Counted from the first letter of the stretch, positions 52,710 to 62,419 are shown. The stretch is 64,000 bases of DNA from Candidatus Synoicihabitans palmerolidicus (GCA_020809425.1 JAGGDC010000003.1:124001-188000); one strand, 5' to 3'. Notes: a model not told the origin generated them from the letters alone. Translations and numbers: made by a program.

Positions 52710-54551
52710 TCAAGAAAGGTTATTGAAAGCGATTTTGAGGGGCTTGGTTGCGAAGCTAACCGCGTTGTAGGCGTTGGCGCATAGCCTCTTTGGGACGCAT
52801 GGCAGCGACTCTTTGAGTCTGCCAAGCACGGTGATCACCAGGGATCTAATCGTTGCGAGCAGCGAGATCGTTGGCCATTTACGGGCGTAGCATCGGTCTT
52901 CACCCATGGAAGCGTCTTTGCGGTAGTGAAGAGCGTTCTCGAGCTTCCAATGTCCTGTGGCCTGAGCGAGTCGCTTGGCCGGATCGGCTTGGGTGCAATC
53001 TTGGCTGGTCACGAAAACGATGCATTGGGTTTGTTTTTTACCTGTCGTGAGGTTCTCGCGCTCTCGGGTGATCCGGCCGGCCTGCGCCGCGAAGGGCCAG
53101 GTCAGGTCGGTCGGGCTGGCGTCGATCGCTGCGATGCGGCGGCGCTCGGTCCTGCCATGGCCCTTTTCCAGGGTGAAGATCTTCCTGACCTCGCTGGCAT
53201 CCATCCTTTTGACGATGGCCTTGCGCAGCGCCGGGCGGTTGCCCTTCACGCTCATCAGATAATCGGCTCCGTTCTCCTGCACGATGCTGTGGGCTAGCGT
53301 CCTGCGGCAGGGTAAGGCGTCAACGGTTACGAGCGTTCCATCGATCGGACCGATCTTGCCGAGCAGATCGACGACGGCCTGCGGCTCGTGGTTCTTTCCC
53401 CTGACGCAAAGGCTGCTGAAAAAAATCAAATCCCTTAGGCTATGGCTGATCGCCGAGACGCTCAAAGCCTCAGGATTGGCGGGTGTCGCCCTGATCACCT
53501 TGCCGTCGATGGCGATGGCCTGCGGGGCGTCGTGCTGATGCTGCCGGAGCCAGGTTTCCACGACTTTATCGAAGGCCTCTGGCTGCGCAGCGCAAATGGC
53601 TCGCCATAGTGTCGTATGGGAGGGGGCGACGAGCTTGCCGGTGCCGAGGGCACGCCAGAAGCCGAAGCTGCGGCACTGCCTTTGATTCAACGCAGCGGCG
53701 AAGGCGGCGCACTGCTCCAGCGAGCGGCACCCCGCGAAGTATCCGCAAACGACCACGCCGAGCAAACCGGAGAGGCGATATCGGCGTCCCTTGTGCTCGC
53801 GCCGGTCCTCGAGCAACCTGAAGGCTTCCATTAGCGAGCCGATCGCCTTACCTTCGGCAAGGCGCGGATACCGCTTTTGCTGCTGCTGGCAGTAGTCATG
53901 GTAGGGCTCGAGTAGCTCCTCGCGGCACAGCAGCTCCTTGAAGTCCTGCCGCAGTGGATACCTCAGAATCGTCTTGGGCTTGCCGTGATGCTGGTAAAAA
54001 TCTGCCGCTTGGCGGGCGAACCCCTGGCTCGAACCTACCACCGTCTAGTTGGCGGCCTTATAGCAAGTGCCCTCGAAAAACTCCGGATCCACGAAGGTCT
54101 CGACTGCGACAGGTTCCGAGCCAAAAGCACCACGCCAGTCTTCGGGCAGGCGTCTGAGCGCCAGCGAGAGGCTTTGGGACGCCAGATTTGGCATGGAGCG
54201 CGACGACCCAACAATCAGCAAGCAGCTGTTGGCAACGAGCAGTTCGAGGCGCTGCCTGCGCTGCCATGCTTCCTAGCCAATGCAGCTGTCGCGTGCCTTT
54301 TTTAGATGGTAGGCTGCGGAGCTGAACGAGAGCAGTGCCGCCTACTTCCCTGCCACTTCCACCACGTAGCGCAGCGCTTTTCCCGCCACGTTCGAACTGC
54401 GCAAATAATGGTGAGTGCGGATCAGGTCGTTCCATCGCTCTATCTCTGCTTGATCGTCGAGCAACCGGATTGTGGCATTATCCAGCAGGTATCTCTGACG
54501 GCGGTTTGGACGGGTCGTTTTCTCAAACATTTGCCGACTCTGGGCGGACAT
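52710..54551 (-). pseudogene. DruA-like (DUF4338) domain fused to ISAs1-family DDE transposase, copy 2, three amber codons
   Basis: Starts near 54551 with RQRYLLDNATIRLLDDQAEI, WNDLIRTHHYLRSSNVAGKA and LRYVVEVAGK, the DUF4338 N-terminus. Then LLSFSSAAYHLKKATRDSCI, LELLVANSCLLI, NLASQSLSLALRRLPEDW, ETFVDPEFFEGTCYKAAN and SSQGFARQAADFYQHHGKPK. From 54041 to 52710 one open frame joins the end of DUF4338 to a complete ISAs1 transposase: RRYRLSGLLGVVVCGYFAGC, AIDGKVIR (first Asp), VTVDALPCRRTLA (second), ADYLMSVKGNR and HWKLENALHYRKDASMGEDR (Glu). Three TAG codons, near 54308, 54273 and 54046, stand where the family has Trp. So the fusion is in frame in this copy. Confidence 0.8.
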
Positions 54552-54735
54552 GCCGGGAAAAGTTCATTGTAAATTACATATAATATTATCTACCTGTAGC
54601 TTACATTTTATTATGAAATAGCCCTGCCTCACAGGTGAGCGAATCGATGCCTTCGACGGACCATAAATCGTTCCAACTTCGCGCCCTTCGTTCCCTTGTA
54701 TGTTCGAACCGATGTGAAGAACGAGCGAGGACGGA

Positions 54736-54910
54736 GCCGAATGCAGCCTCCGAGAATGGACCATAGAGTTCGTCGCAGGAGGCTGCATTCGGCGCGAATG
54801 CACATGCGAGGTAAATGCCTTGAATGATGCTCGCCAGGGTGCGGTGCAGACTGGCCGTCTGCACCGCACGGCAACCCAGAGGCCGCTTTGTTACCCGAGG
54901 ATTTACCTCG
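54736..54910 (+). ncRNA. candidate structured RNA (IS110 bridge RNA) upstream of the IS110 recombinase
   Basis: Three perfect stems in 175 bp of non-coding leader: GCCGAATGCAGCCTCC (54736-54751) with its complement at 54778-54793; CGAGGTAAAT (54807-54816) with ATTTACCTCG (54901-54910); and inside the latter GTGCGGTGCAGAC/GTCTGCACCGCAC (54839-54851 with 54857-54869, loop TGGCC). The second and third stems enclose an internal loop of 22 nt on one side (54817-54838) and 31 nt on the other (54870-54900). IS110-group elements carry a roughly 175-nt bridge RNA in this same place, with internal loops that pair with target and donor DNA. Position, length and shape fit; function is inferred. Confidence 0.45.
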
Positions 54911-54985
54911 AACAGAAGCCCGGGCCCGGGTTGCCGACCTGGTTGAACTCGAACCGCTGAGAGAGCCCTGAGCTCGTATAACAAG

Positions 54986-55934
54986 ATGGAGCAAACCACC
55001 CCTGAAAATCAAATCACCTATGTTGGTGTGGATATCACCAAAGATCGTCTCGACTACACTGTCGATGATACTCGCTGTGCCCACGTCGAGAACACCCACC
55101 GAGGCCACCGAGCCTTGATCAAGCACCTCCAGAGCCTGCCCAATGCCCGGGTCGTATGCGAAGCGACTGGCGGCTATGAGCGTGCCATTGTCGCCGCATT
55201 GCTCTTGGCCCAGATCCAAGTCTGCGTGGTCAATCCAGGGCGTGTGCGCGCCTTTGCCCGCGCCGCCGGCTTGCTCGCCAAGACCGACCCACTCGACGCT
55301 CAACTGTTGCGCCGCTTTGGGTTACAAATGAAGCCACGCCTGCACCGGGTCCTCGACGAAGCGGCCGCAACCTTGCGTGAGCTGCTCGACTATCGCCGGC
55401 AGATCAGTGATCAACTCGTCGCCACAGGCAACCAGTGCGAGTTGGCCGGACGCATTTTGCGTGAACGCCTTGAGATCCTGCGGGCGCTTTTAGCCACCGA
55501 GCTCGAACAAACCGATGCGCTGATTAAAACGCACATCCACGAGGACGACAGTCTACGCACCAAAGCCCGCTCGACTGCGCGAACTCCAAGGCGCAGGACC
55601 CGTGCTCGCGGCCACCCTGCTCGCCTACGTGCCTGAACTCGGAAAGATCGAATCGGGCCAACTCGCCGCTCTGATCGGTGTGGCCCCGTTCGCCCACGAC
55701 AGCGGGCGGCGACATCGTTGCCGACATGTGCGCGGCGGGCGTCATTCCGTGCGCCAGGTCCTCTACATGGCGGCGGTCTCTGCCATCCGATGTAACCCTG
55801 TCATGCGCGCGTTCTATCGGCGCCTCGTTGAGGCTGGGAAACTGAAGCAAATAGCCCTTATCGCGGTCATGCGCCAAATGCTACATGCTCTCAATCTCTT
55901 GGCCGCTAATCCCAACTTTGTCCTTGTTCGCTAA
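54986..55934 (+). pseudogene. IS110-family recombinase, frameshifted
   Basis: ATG 54986. N-terminal RuvC-like DEDD domain: YVGVDITKDRLDYTV, CEATGGYERAIVAALL, VNPGRVRAFARAAGLLAKTD and PLDAQLLRRFG, then a coiled-coil with many Leu. A frame change near 55578 leads to the C-terminal transposase_20 domain: LAATLLAYVPELGKI, IGVAPFAHDSGRRHR, RQVLYMAAVSAIRCNP and the end NLLAANPNFVLVR at 55934. The catalytic serine lies in the C-terminal domain of the family. One indel is the only lesion. A structured leader precedes it; a repeat shared with other loci follows. Confidence 0.85.
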
Positions 55935-55952
55935 CACCGCTGCTTCTGTCAC

Positions 55953-55974
55953 ATCCCACTTCGGAATTTAGGTT
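55953..55974. repeat. third copy of the CGGAATTTAGGTT repeat, after the IS110 gene
   Basis: ATCCCACTTCGGAATTTAGG(TT) begins 19 bp after the IS110 stop, a natural place for the element right end. Similar stretches at 6757-6780 and 15580-15602 may be scars or targets of the same element. Confidence 0.5.
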
Positions 55975-56015
55975 AAACCCGATCGCCAACCAAATTTCGG
56001 GTAGAACTTCGTCGA

Positions 56016-56936
56016 TCAGCGCATCACTTGCGCCAAATCCGGAGCGCGAATCAAGCAACAACAATCACTGCCATCGATCGTCTCCAGCCACGTCATCTTC
56101 AGCCGGGGCCAAACCCGCTCCATCGCCTCGCGCAACTCCCCCACCTCTAGCACCACGATGCCATGCGGCTGCAATCGCTCCCCCGCCTGCCGCAACAGCT
56201 TGCCAATTATGTTCAACCCGTCCGCTCCACCATCCAGTGCCATTCTCGGCTCGTGCTCAAACTCCGGCGGCAGCGCGTTACATATCGCACTCGGCTCATA
56301 CGGTGGGTTACTCAAAATAATGTCATAGCGCCGCTCCGGCACCGCATCAAACACATCGCTATGATGTAGCGTCAATCGGTCGCCGACTTCGTGATTCCGC
56401 ACGTTGATCTTCGCCACCGCCAACGCCTCCGGCGACAAATCCACGCCATCCACCCGCGCCTCCGGAAACTGATGCGCTAGCAGAATCGCCAGACACCCCG
56501 ACCCCGTACACACATCCACGGCCTGGCGCACCGTCAACCCGTCGGGAAGATGGTCCGCCAAGGTCGGGATCAGCTCCAAGAAACAACTCCGCGGGATGAT
56601 CACTCGCTCGTCGCAATAAAACGAATAGTCCCCCAACCACGCCTCCTGCGTCAAATACCCGGCCGGCACTCGCTCGCCAATGCGGCGCGCAAACATCGCC
56701 CGCAACGCGTCCATCTGCGCTTCCGTGAGAGCCCGCCGCATCACCTTCGCCCTGCTATCCAAGGGCCAGTCCAACGTCCGCAAAATCAAATACAGCGCCT
56801 CGTCATGCGCGTTGTCCGCCACCTGTCCGAGCGCCAGATCGTGCACTTCATAGGCCTCCTCCGCCCACCCCAACCAATGCCCCGCCGTCGGCAGATCATG
56901 GGTCGGAATGGAGAGGCTTGGAGTCTTTGGTTTCAC
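56016..56936 (-). CDS. prmB: ribosomal protein L3 glutamine methyltransferase
   Basis: Methylates a glutamine side chain of a ribosomal protein using SAM. 306 residues. N-terminal helical part with AEEAYEVHDLALGQVADNAH as in PrmB, then GYLTQEAWLGDYSFYCDERV, motif I VDVCTGSGCLAILLAHQFP, DGVDLSPEALAVAKINV, and catalytic LSNPPYEP. Intact. PrmC is the close alternative, but the early DNAHDEA block and length fit PrmB better. Confidence 0.8.
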   Translation of the reverse strand: MKPKTPSLSIPTHDLPTAGHWLGWAEEAYEVHDLALGQVADNAHDEALYLILRTLDWPLDSRAKVMRRALTEAQMDALRAMFARRIGERVPAGYLTQEAWLGDYSFYCDERVIIPRSCFLELIPTLADHLPDGLTVRQAVDVCTGSGCLAILLAHQFPEARVDGVDLSPEALAVAKINVRNHEVGDRLTLHHSDVFDAVPERRYDIILSNPPYEPSAICNALPPEFEHEPRMALDGGADGLNIIGKLLRQAGERLQPHGIVVLEVGELREAMERVWPRLKMTWLETIDGSDCCCLIRAPDLAQVMR

Positions 56937-57009
56937 CGATTAATGAAGTTCCTGGTACGCACGGTCGAACAGCTGGGTCCTCTCCCTAACCTTCGATCCG
57001 AACAAAACA

Positions 57010-57795
57010 TCACCCACGTGGCGAGAGGTGGTCCTCACAGTAACAGACCTCCGTGTCGCCTTCAGTCCGGTAGCGAAATACAAGGTCCAATTCGGCATTG
57101 CTACTGTCTCGTCCGCACACCGCACAAGTATGCATCGGTTTCACTTGCTCCACTTTGCGCTTCGCCCGCACTGCCTGCTGCTTCACCGCCCGCCTGCCCG
57201 TCCGCAGGCCCTGTACAATGTCCGCCCCAAAAAACAGTAGAAAATTGCCCGTCGCCGCCAACACGCCCAACCGCGATGAAACCCCGCCCGCGATGAAAGT
57301 GTAACCGTAGCCGACCCACGTGATCAGAGCCAACCACTTGATCTTCACCGGTAAGATAAAAAACAGCTGCAGCACAAAATCCGGATTCAAAAACGCAAAC
57401 GCCAGAAACACCGCTCCGCCCAAAAACAAATTGGTCGCCGGTGCCACCGGTGATACAAACGCCAACAACACCGTCAGCGCATACCCGACGAACAAAAACA
57501 GGTTGTAGCGAATCGCTCCCAAGTAGTGCTCCAACGCGTTCCCATACAGGTAAAACAAATACAACGCGAATACCGTAACGATCCCCGGGCTCGGCGGGAT
57601 AAACACAAAACTGAATACCCGCCACCATTCTCCCTGCAAAAACAACGCCGGCCAAAACCCCAACATGTTCGGATCCACCTGCTGTAGCACCCACGCGAGG
57701 TAAACAAACGTCTGCCCAATCACCAAATAGAGCGTGAGGTTTTGAATCGCGAACGGCTCCAGCCGCCGCTCTATCTTATTCCACAAAGTCGACAT
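57010..57795 (-). CDS. rhomboid-like membrane protein with C-terminal zinc ribbon
   Basis: 261 residues from ATG 57795 (MSTLWNKIERRLEPF). Six or seven membrane segments: NLTLYLVIGQTFVYLAW, GIVTVFALYLFYLYGNALEH, YNLFLFVGYALTVLLAFVSP, NLFLGGAVFLAFAFLNP, WLALITWVGYGYTFIAGGVS and VLAATGNFLLFFGADIVQGL. A basic linker leads to a zinc-ribbon-like end CAVCGRDSSNAEL and CYCEDHL. The fold order resembles rhomboids, but the GxSG serine and the second His of active proteases are not seen, so it is probably a pseudoprotease. Intact; close to the TPR gene. Confidence 0.6.
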   Translation of the reverse strand: MSTLWNKIERRLEPFAIQNLTLYLVIGQTFVYLAWVLQQVDPNMLGFWPALFLQGEWWRVFSFVFIPPSPGIVTVFALYLFYLYGNALEHYLGAIRYNLFLFVGYALTVLLAFVSPVAPATNLFLGGAVFLAFAFLNPDFVLQLFFILPVKIKWLALITWVGYGYTFIAGGVSSRLGVLAATGNFLLFFGADIVQGLRTGRRAVKQQAVRAKRKVEQVKPMHTCAVCGRDSSNAELDLVFRYRTEGDTEVCYCEDHLSPRG

Positions 57796-57854
57796 AAAGT
57801 GCACAGCCTAAGCGGAGCTCATCGCCCGAGGAAACATCAAACCGTCAGCTTCCG

Positions 57855-59003
57855 TCATGGTGCCTTAACCGGTTTAGCGTCGCTCGCCTCGACCTTTGCC
57901 GGGTCAAGGGGCGTCTCCGCCTCCAGCGACAAATCGACCTCCACTGTTCCCGTGACCTCCACCACCGTCGATTCCTCCGCCAATGCGACCACCGTCGCAC
58001 TATTGAGAACCGTCACTCCAGCCTCATGGGGTGCGGTAAACTCCGGCCTGACTAACGCGTCTTCGTCAGATTTCACCATACGGCGCTCCCCCACTTCAAC
58101 CGGACTGTCTTCTTGTTGCCCTTCACTCTCCACTCTTGGGGCGGGGTTCCGCAACCGCTCCAATCGCGCTAATAACTTCGTCTGCTGCCCAACCAACACC
58201 GGATCCACGTCCTCGGTCAAAAGCTCTGCCGCGGTCTCCAACTCGCCTTGAAACAACCGCACGTTCGCCTGATGCAGCCGCATCATCTGCTTCTCCGCCT
58301 CACTATTCACGCGTGCCTCCAAAGCCTGCCACTTCTCCAAGGCCTCATCCCAAGGCGGCGTCTGCAGATCATAAAACGACTCCGCGTAACGATACGCATA
58401 GGGCAAACTGTCCGGCGCCAACCGCACCGCCTCGCTAAAGGCGTGGAGCATGCCTTCATCAATTTGCGCCACCGTCCATTCCCCACTGCGCAGAAAATCA
58501 TCCCGCGCCGCGCCTAACAACAGCCCGACCTGCAAATGATACAGGGGCTCGTTCGGCTCCAACTGAACCGCCGATAAAAAGTAGTTCAACGCTTCCAAAG
58601 GGCGGCCTTCCTCCGCCAGATACTTACCCAACTGATTCTTCACAATCGCCCGATTCCCATCCAAACTGTTCGCCTTCAATAATAAAGCCTTCGCCCGCTC
58701 CCGCTCGTCGAGCAACGGATTCCCCAATAACAGGGAGTAGGCAATGAACCCATCCGGATTCTTCGGATTCGTGCGCAAATACCGCTTAAAATCAAAAACC
58801 AGCGACTGCAACCGGGGCCGCAAGCCATCCACCTCCTCCTTAAACTCCGCCACTTCCGCCCGTCCGAGCAACTCCCGCTGCAACGTCAACAACGCCTCCA
58901 CCTCCGTCTCCGCCGAACCGCCCCCCGCTGGCTGCGCCCACACGCCTCCGGGCATCACCGCACCCATTACCAACCCCAAGAAAATAGATTTATGGAAACT
59001 CAT
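57855..59003 (-). CDS. secreted TPR-repeat protein
   Basis: 382 residues from ATG 59003 (MSFHKSIFLGLVMGAVMPGG), a signal peptide ending near AQPAGG. TPR-type helices: FIAYSLLLGNPLLDERERAK, NQLGKYLAEEGRPLEALNYF, LSAVQLEPNEPLYHLQVGLL and AFSEAVRLAPDSLPYAYRYA. The C-terminal 120 residues are acidic and Val/Glu-rich, with no domain I know. Probably a periplasmic or outer-membrane scaffold. Intact. It is convergent with nothing and 51 bp downstream of its neighbour in the same direction. Confidence 0.65.
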   Translation of the reverse strand: MSFHKSIFLGLVMGAVMPGGVWAQPAGGGSAETEVEALLTLQRELLGRAEVAEFKEEVDGLRPRLQSLVFDFKRYLRTNPKNPDGFIAYSLLLGNPLLDERERAKALLLKANSLDGNRAIVKNQLGKYLAEEGRPLEALNYFLSAVQLEPNEPLYHLQVGLLLGAARDDFLRSGEWTVAQIDEGMLHAFSEAVRLAPDSLPYAYRYAESFYDLQTPPWDEALEKWQALEARVNSEAEKQMMRLHQANVRLFQGELETAAELLTEDVDPVLVGQQTKLLARLERLRNPAPRVESEGQQEDSPVEVGERRMVKSDEDALVRPEFTAPHEAGVTVLNSATVVALAEESTVVEVTGTVEVDLSLEAETPLDPAKVEASDAKPVKAP

Positions 59004-59125
59004 ACGATATCGGTCGGACACCATGTCCCCCATCAAGTGCCACCGCAATCCCGCTCTGACTTCACCGCATATACGCTTCCTCCTTTTCACTTATTACTTC
59101 AACCTTTCTGCGTTTCATCTCCCGC

Positions 59126-59831
59126 ATGTGCTCCCGCTTCACACTCCAACTCGGCGATGCCATCAACCTCAGCAAACGCCTCGGGATTCCGCTCAGTCAG
59201 GCGACCGAGGCCCGTGATCGATACAATATCGCTCCCGCCACCGGCGTCACCGCCTTGCGTCGCCCGTCCCCGAACTCCCTCGGCGAGACCACCATCCTCC
59301 ACTGGGGTCTCATTCCCAACTGGGTTCGCGAACGCCGCGCTCCCAGTGCCCAGCTCATCAACGCCCGCGCCGAGACCGTCGCCACGAAACCCTCCTTCCG
59401 CCCGGCCTGGCGCCAGCGCCAGCGGTGCGTCCTGCCCTGCAGCGGCTTCTACGAATGGGAAAAACAGTGTCACGCCCGCGTGCCTTGGCTCTTCACTCGT
59501 CGCGATGGCCAACCTTTCGCCTTCGCCGGTCTCGGGGACCGTTGGCCCGATCCCGCCCGACGGCACACGGTCATCGAAAGCTGCACCGTGCTCACCACCG
59601 CCTCCTGGCTCGCATTCACGACCGTATGCCGGTCCTACTGGACGAGGAAACCGCCACGCATGGCTCGATCCTTCCCTCGCCAATGCCTCTGCTCTCCCTC
59701 GCCAGTTCGACGCCGATCGCATGGCCGCCACCGCCCTCGATCCCTACGTCAACTCGATCGCTCACGACGACCCGACTTGCCTCCCTCCTCGCGGCGAAGC
59801 CCAGGACAGTCAGTTCGACCTCGGGTTCTGA
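59126..59831 (+). pseudogene. SOS response-associated (SRAP/YedK-HMCES) protein, frameshifted
   Basis: Binds abasic sites in single-stranded DNA through the N-terminal cysteine. ATG 59126 gives the MCSRF start with Cys2. YNIAPATGVTALRRPS, LHWGLIPNWVRER, LINARAETVATKPSFRPAW and CVLPCSGFYEWEKQ (with the catalytic Glu) are in the first frame. A shift near 59610 breaks it; the other frames hold HDRMPVLLDEETAT and the ending DPYVNSIAHDDPTC and SQFDLGF at 59831. Damage is confined to the C-terminal third. Confidence 0.82.
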
Positions 59832-59866
59832 TTCGTCCTCTCATCATCCCACGTGAACAAAAATTC

Positions 59867-60480
59867 ATGAAGGGTTCACATTGGATTCATAGGCTTCTGA
59901 CATCTTGGTCCGAATCCACCCGAAGAATGGGTCGTCCTCGTCAACGACCACGGCACCCCTACCGGTCGTCATCTCAAATCAACTGTCCACCACGACCACA
60001 CACCTCTCCATCGCGCTTTCTCGATTTTCCTCTTCGACGACCAGGGGCGCACGCTCTTCCAACAGCGCGCCCTGCACAAATCCACGTGGCCCGGCGTGTG
60101 GCCAATGCCTGTTGTGGTCATCCGCTTCCCGGCGAATCGTTCCTCTCCGCCGCTCATCGCCGCCTTCAGCATGAGCTTGGTATCTCCGAGCCCGACCAGC
60201 TCGACTTGGCCTGCCGGAATTCCGCTATCGCGCCAACTGGGGCAATATCTGGGAAAACGAAATTTGGCCCGTCTTTGTCGGTCGCTACCACGGCCCCGTC
60301 ACCCCCAATCCGACCGAGGTCGCCGCCATCCGCTGGATCGATTGGAGTGCCTTCGCCCAAAGTTGCCTGATCGACACGCCTTCTTTATTCTCGACGTTCT
60401 CGCCGTGGTCCCGCTGGGAAGCCGCTCAACTCATGGCCAATTGCCCCTCAGATTTGATTCCCAAGCAAGTTTCGTCCTGA
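59867..60480 (+). pseudogene. idi: isopentenyl-diphosphate delta-isomerase, type I (Nudix), frameshifted
   Basis: Interconverts IPP and DMAPP for isoprenoids. Pieces: PEEWVVLVNDHGTPTG, PLHRAFSIFLFDDQGRTLF, LHKSTWPGVWANACCGHP with the catalytic Cys, LSAAHRRLQHELGI (Nudix helix) and ENEIWPVFVGRYHGPV with the catalytic Glu; VAAIRWIDWSAF near the end. Frame changes lie near 59905, 60105 and 60225, and the first in-frame codons have no clear start. The MEP pathway makes both products, so idi is dispensable, in line with its loss. Confidence 0.82.
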
Positions 60481-60526
60481 TACGCTTAAGACCTCTGTTT
60501 CCCTTCGTCCGTTCGCCACCTCCATC

Positions 60527-61033
60527 ATGCACCTTCCTTTTTGCGCCATCGCCACGCTGCTCTTTATTCCTTTCTACGCGGCAATCCTCGGCGCCGCCGA
60601 GCCTGAATCGAACACCTATTCCGTGGGCGAGAAATTCACCCCACTGGCGGTGAAGGACCAACACGAAAAAGACGCCCAAGTTTCCCCAGCCTCCGGCACC
60701 AAACACCTCATCGTCAGTTTCGCCATGGGCACGGGCAAGGCCGCCAACCGCTACTTCGATAAAAAAAGCGCCCCGTTCCTCCAATCTCACGACGCCGCCT
60801 TCCTCGCCAACATCTACGGCATGCCCGGCATCGGTCGTATATTCGCCATGTCCAAGATGAAAAAATACCTGCATCGCATCCTGCTCGGAGACGACGAACA
60901 CCTCCTCGACCGTTTCCCTACTCAAAAGGGAAACCTCACCGTTTTTGACTTCAATGCCGACGGCACCATTGCCGCCATTCGATTCCTCGACCCCGACGAC
61001 GAGCTCGATCAGCTCTTCACCACGTCCCCATAG
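60527..61033 (+). CDS. secreted thioredoxin-fold-like protein without cysteines
   Basis: 168 residues with a signal peptide (LPFCAIATLLFIPFYAAILG). The mature part reads YSVGEKFTPLAVKDQHEKD, LIVSFAMGTGKAANRY, a helical stretch, RIFAMSKMKKYLHRILLGDD and LTVFDFNADGTIAAIRFLDP. The arrangement resembles YtfJ/redoxin-like proteins, but no Cys is left in the mature chain, so a thiol reaction is unlikely. Intact. It follows the idi relic. Confidence 0.5.
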   Translation: MHLPFCAIATLLFIPFYAAILGAAEPESNTYSVGEKFTPLAVKDQHEKDAQVSPASGTKHLIVSFAMGTGKAANRYFDKKSAPFLQSHDAAFLANIYGMPGIGRIFAMSKMKKYLHRILLGDDEHLLDRFPTQKGNLTVFDFNADGTIAAIRFLDPDDELDQLFTTSP

Positions 61034-61056
61034 TCTCCCGCCATCGCCTCCCGGCC

Positions 61057-62419
61057 TCAGTTCGCGGGCAACTCGACCACCAGTCGCAATCCTGACCGAT
61101 CCGTCCGGTTCTCCGCATGAATCCGTCCGTCGTGTAATTCGACGATACTCCGACAGATGGCCAACCCCAGCCCGTGACCCGTCCGACGGGCCTTTCCTTC
61201 GGACTCCTGTTCATACCGCACAAAGCGGCCGAAAATATGCGCGAGCTGGACCTCCGGCAGTCCGGGACCTTCGTCCTCCAACTCCCACCGCCATCCCCTC
61301 GCAGTCCGCTCCACCTTCATCGCGATCAAACCTCCCTCCGGGCTGAACTTCAACCCGTTCGTCAACAGGTTGAACCAGAGCTGACGTAGCAAGTTCGGCA
61401 CCCCGGGCATCTCGCCTTCCGCCGTCACGTTCCATTCGAAACGCCCGCCCTGATCCTCAGCCAGGACCTGGGCATCCGCACTCCACGCCTGCACCCACCG
61501 CGGCAAGGTAACGACCTCTCGTTTGATCTTCAGCACCCCACTGTCGGCCTTCTATAAAAAGAGGAGAGGCTCAATGATCTGATGCAACCGATCGATCTCT
61601 TCCAACACATCATCCACCGCCGTTTCCGACTCCACATCGCCCGCCACCCTGGACTTCAATTTCTCCGCGGTTAAACGGATCAAGGCCAACGGCGTTTTTA
61701 ACTCATGCGAAGCATCCGCGTAAACTGCTTCACTTGCCCAAACGCCGACTCGATCCGATCAAAAGTCTCATTCAAAACCCGCGCCAACGCCGCTAACTCG
61801 TCTCTCCCTTGAGGCACGTCAATGCGCTTACTCATGCTGAATCCACCTATTTGACTGGCTTCCCGCTGGATCGCCCGAATCGGCGCCAACGTCAACCGAC
61901 TGAACCCCCAGCCGAGCCCGATCGAAGCCGCGGCGCCTCCCAACACCAACAATCCCGCCACCCGTACATAGTCATTCAATACCCGCTGATTCGGCGCCAA
62001 TCGACTCTCAATCTGAATATGCCAATTTCCCACCCGACCACTCGAAATTCGCACCAAGCCCTGCCCGGGCACCATCGTCGTTTGATTCTGATGCTGGCCC
62101 GACAATTTCGGTAGAATGTAGTTGCCCAAATTCTCTGACAGAAACCGCACCGCACCGCCCACTTCGTGTATCTGGATAAAAACAACTCCGCGTCACTGTC
62201 CCCATCATGCGCCACGCAATCGCGAATTTGCTCTGCACTCAAGGTCGCATCCGGCCCCAATAACTCCGCCAACTCCTCCACTTCCACTTCGTGCAACAAT
62301 TCGATGCCTTTCAGCATTTGTCGGTTCAGCAACCACCCGCCCACCGTCAGCACCACGATCAACGTGGCCGTCACCAAACCCGCAAACCATAACGTCGTGC
62401 GAAAAGTAAACGTGTTCAC
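61057..62419 (-). pseudogene. membrane sensor histidine kinase, two frameshifts and a stop
   Basis: GTG start at 62419 overlaps the stop of the upstream regulator gene (GTGA). First membrane helix TTLWFAGLVTATLIVVLTVG, periplasmic part with LLGPDATLSAEQIRDCV, then a frame change near 62175; second membrane helix VAGLLVLGGAAASIGLGWGF, HAMP-like APIRAIQREASQI. A shift near 61712 lies just at the H-box, DASHELKTPLA. A TAG follows LLFL near 61553. The ATPase half is open: NLLTNGLKFSPEGG, EDEGPGLPE and GHGLGLAICRSIVEL. So the regulator partner lacks its kinase. Confidence 0.83.

Noticed and set aside
54040..54312. TAG read as Trp by a changed genetic code
   Set aside because: Intact genes such as lysC and the sulfotransferase end in TAG, so it is a normal stop; only local suppression would remain possible.
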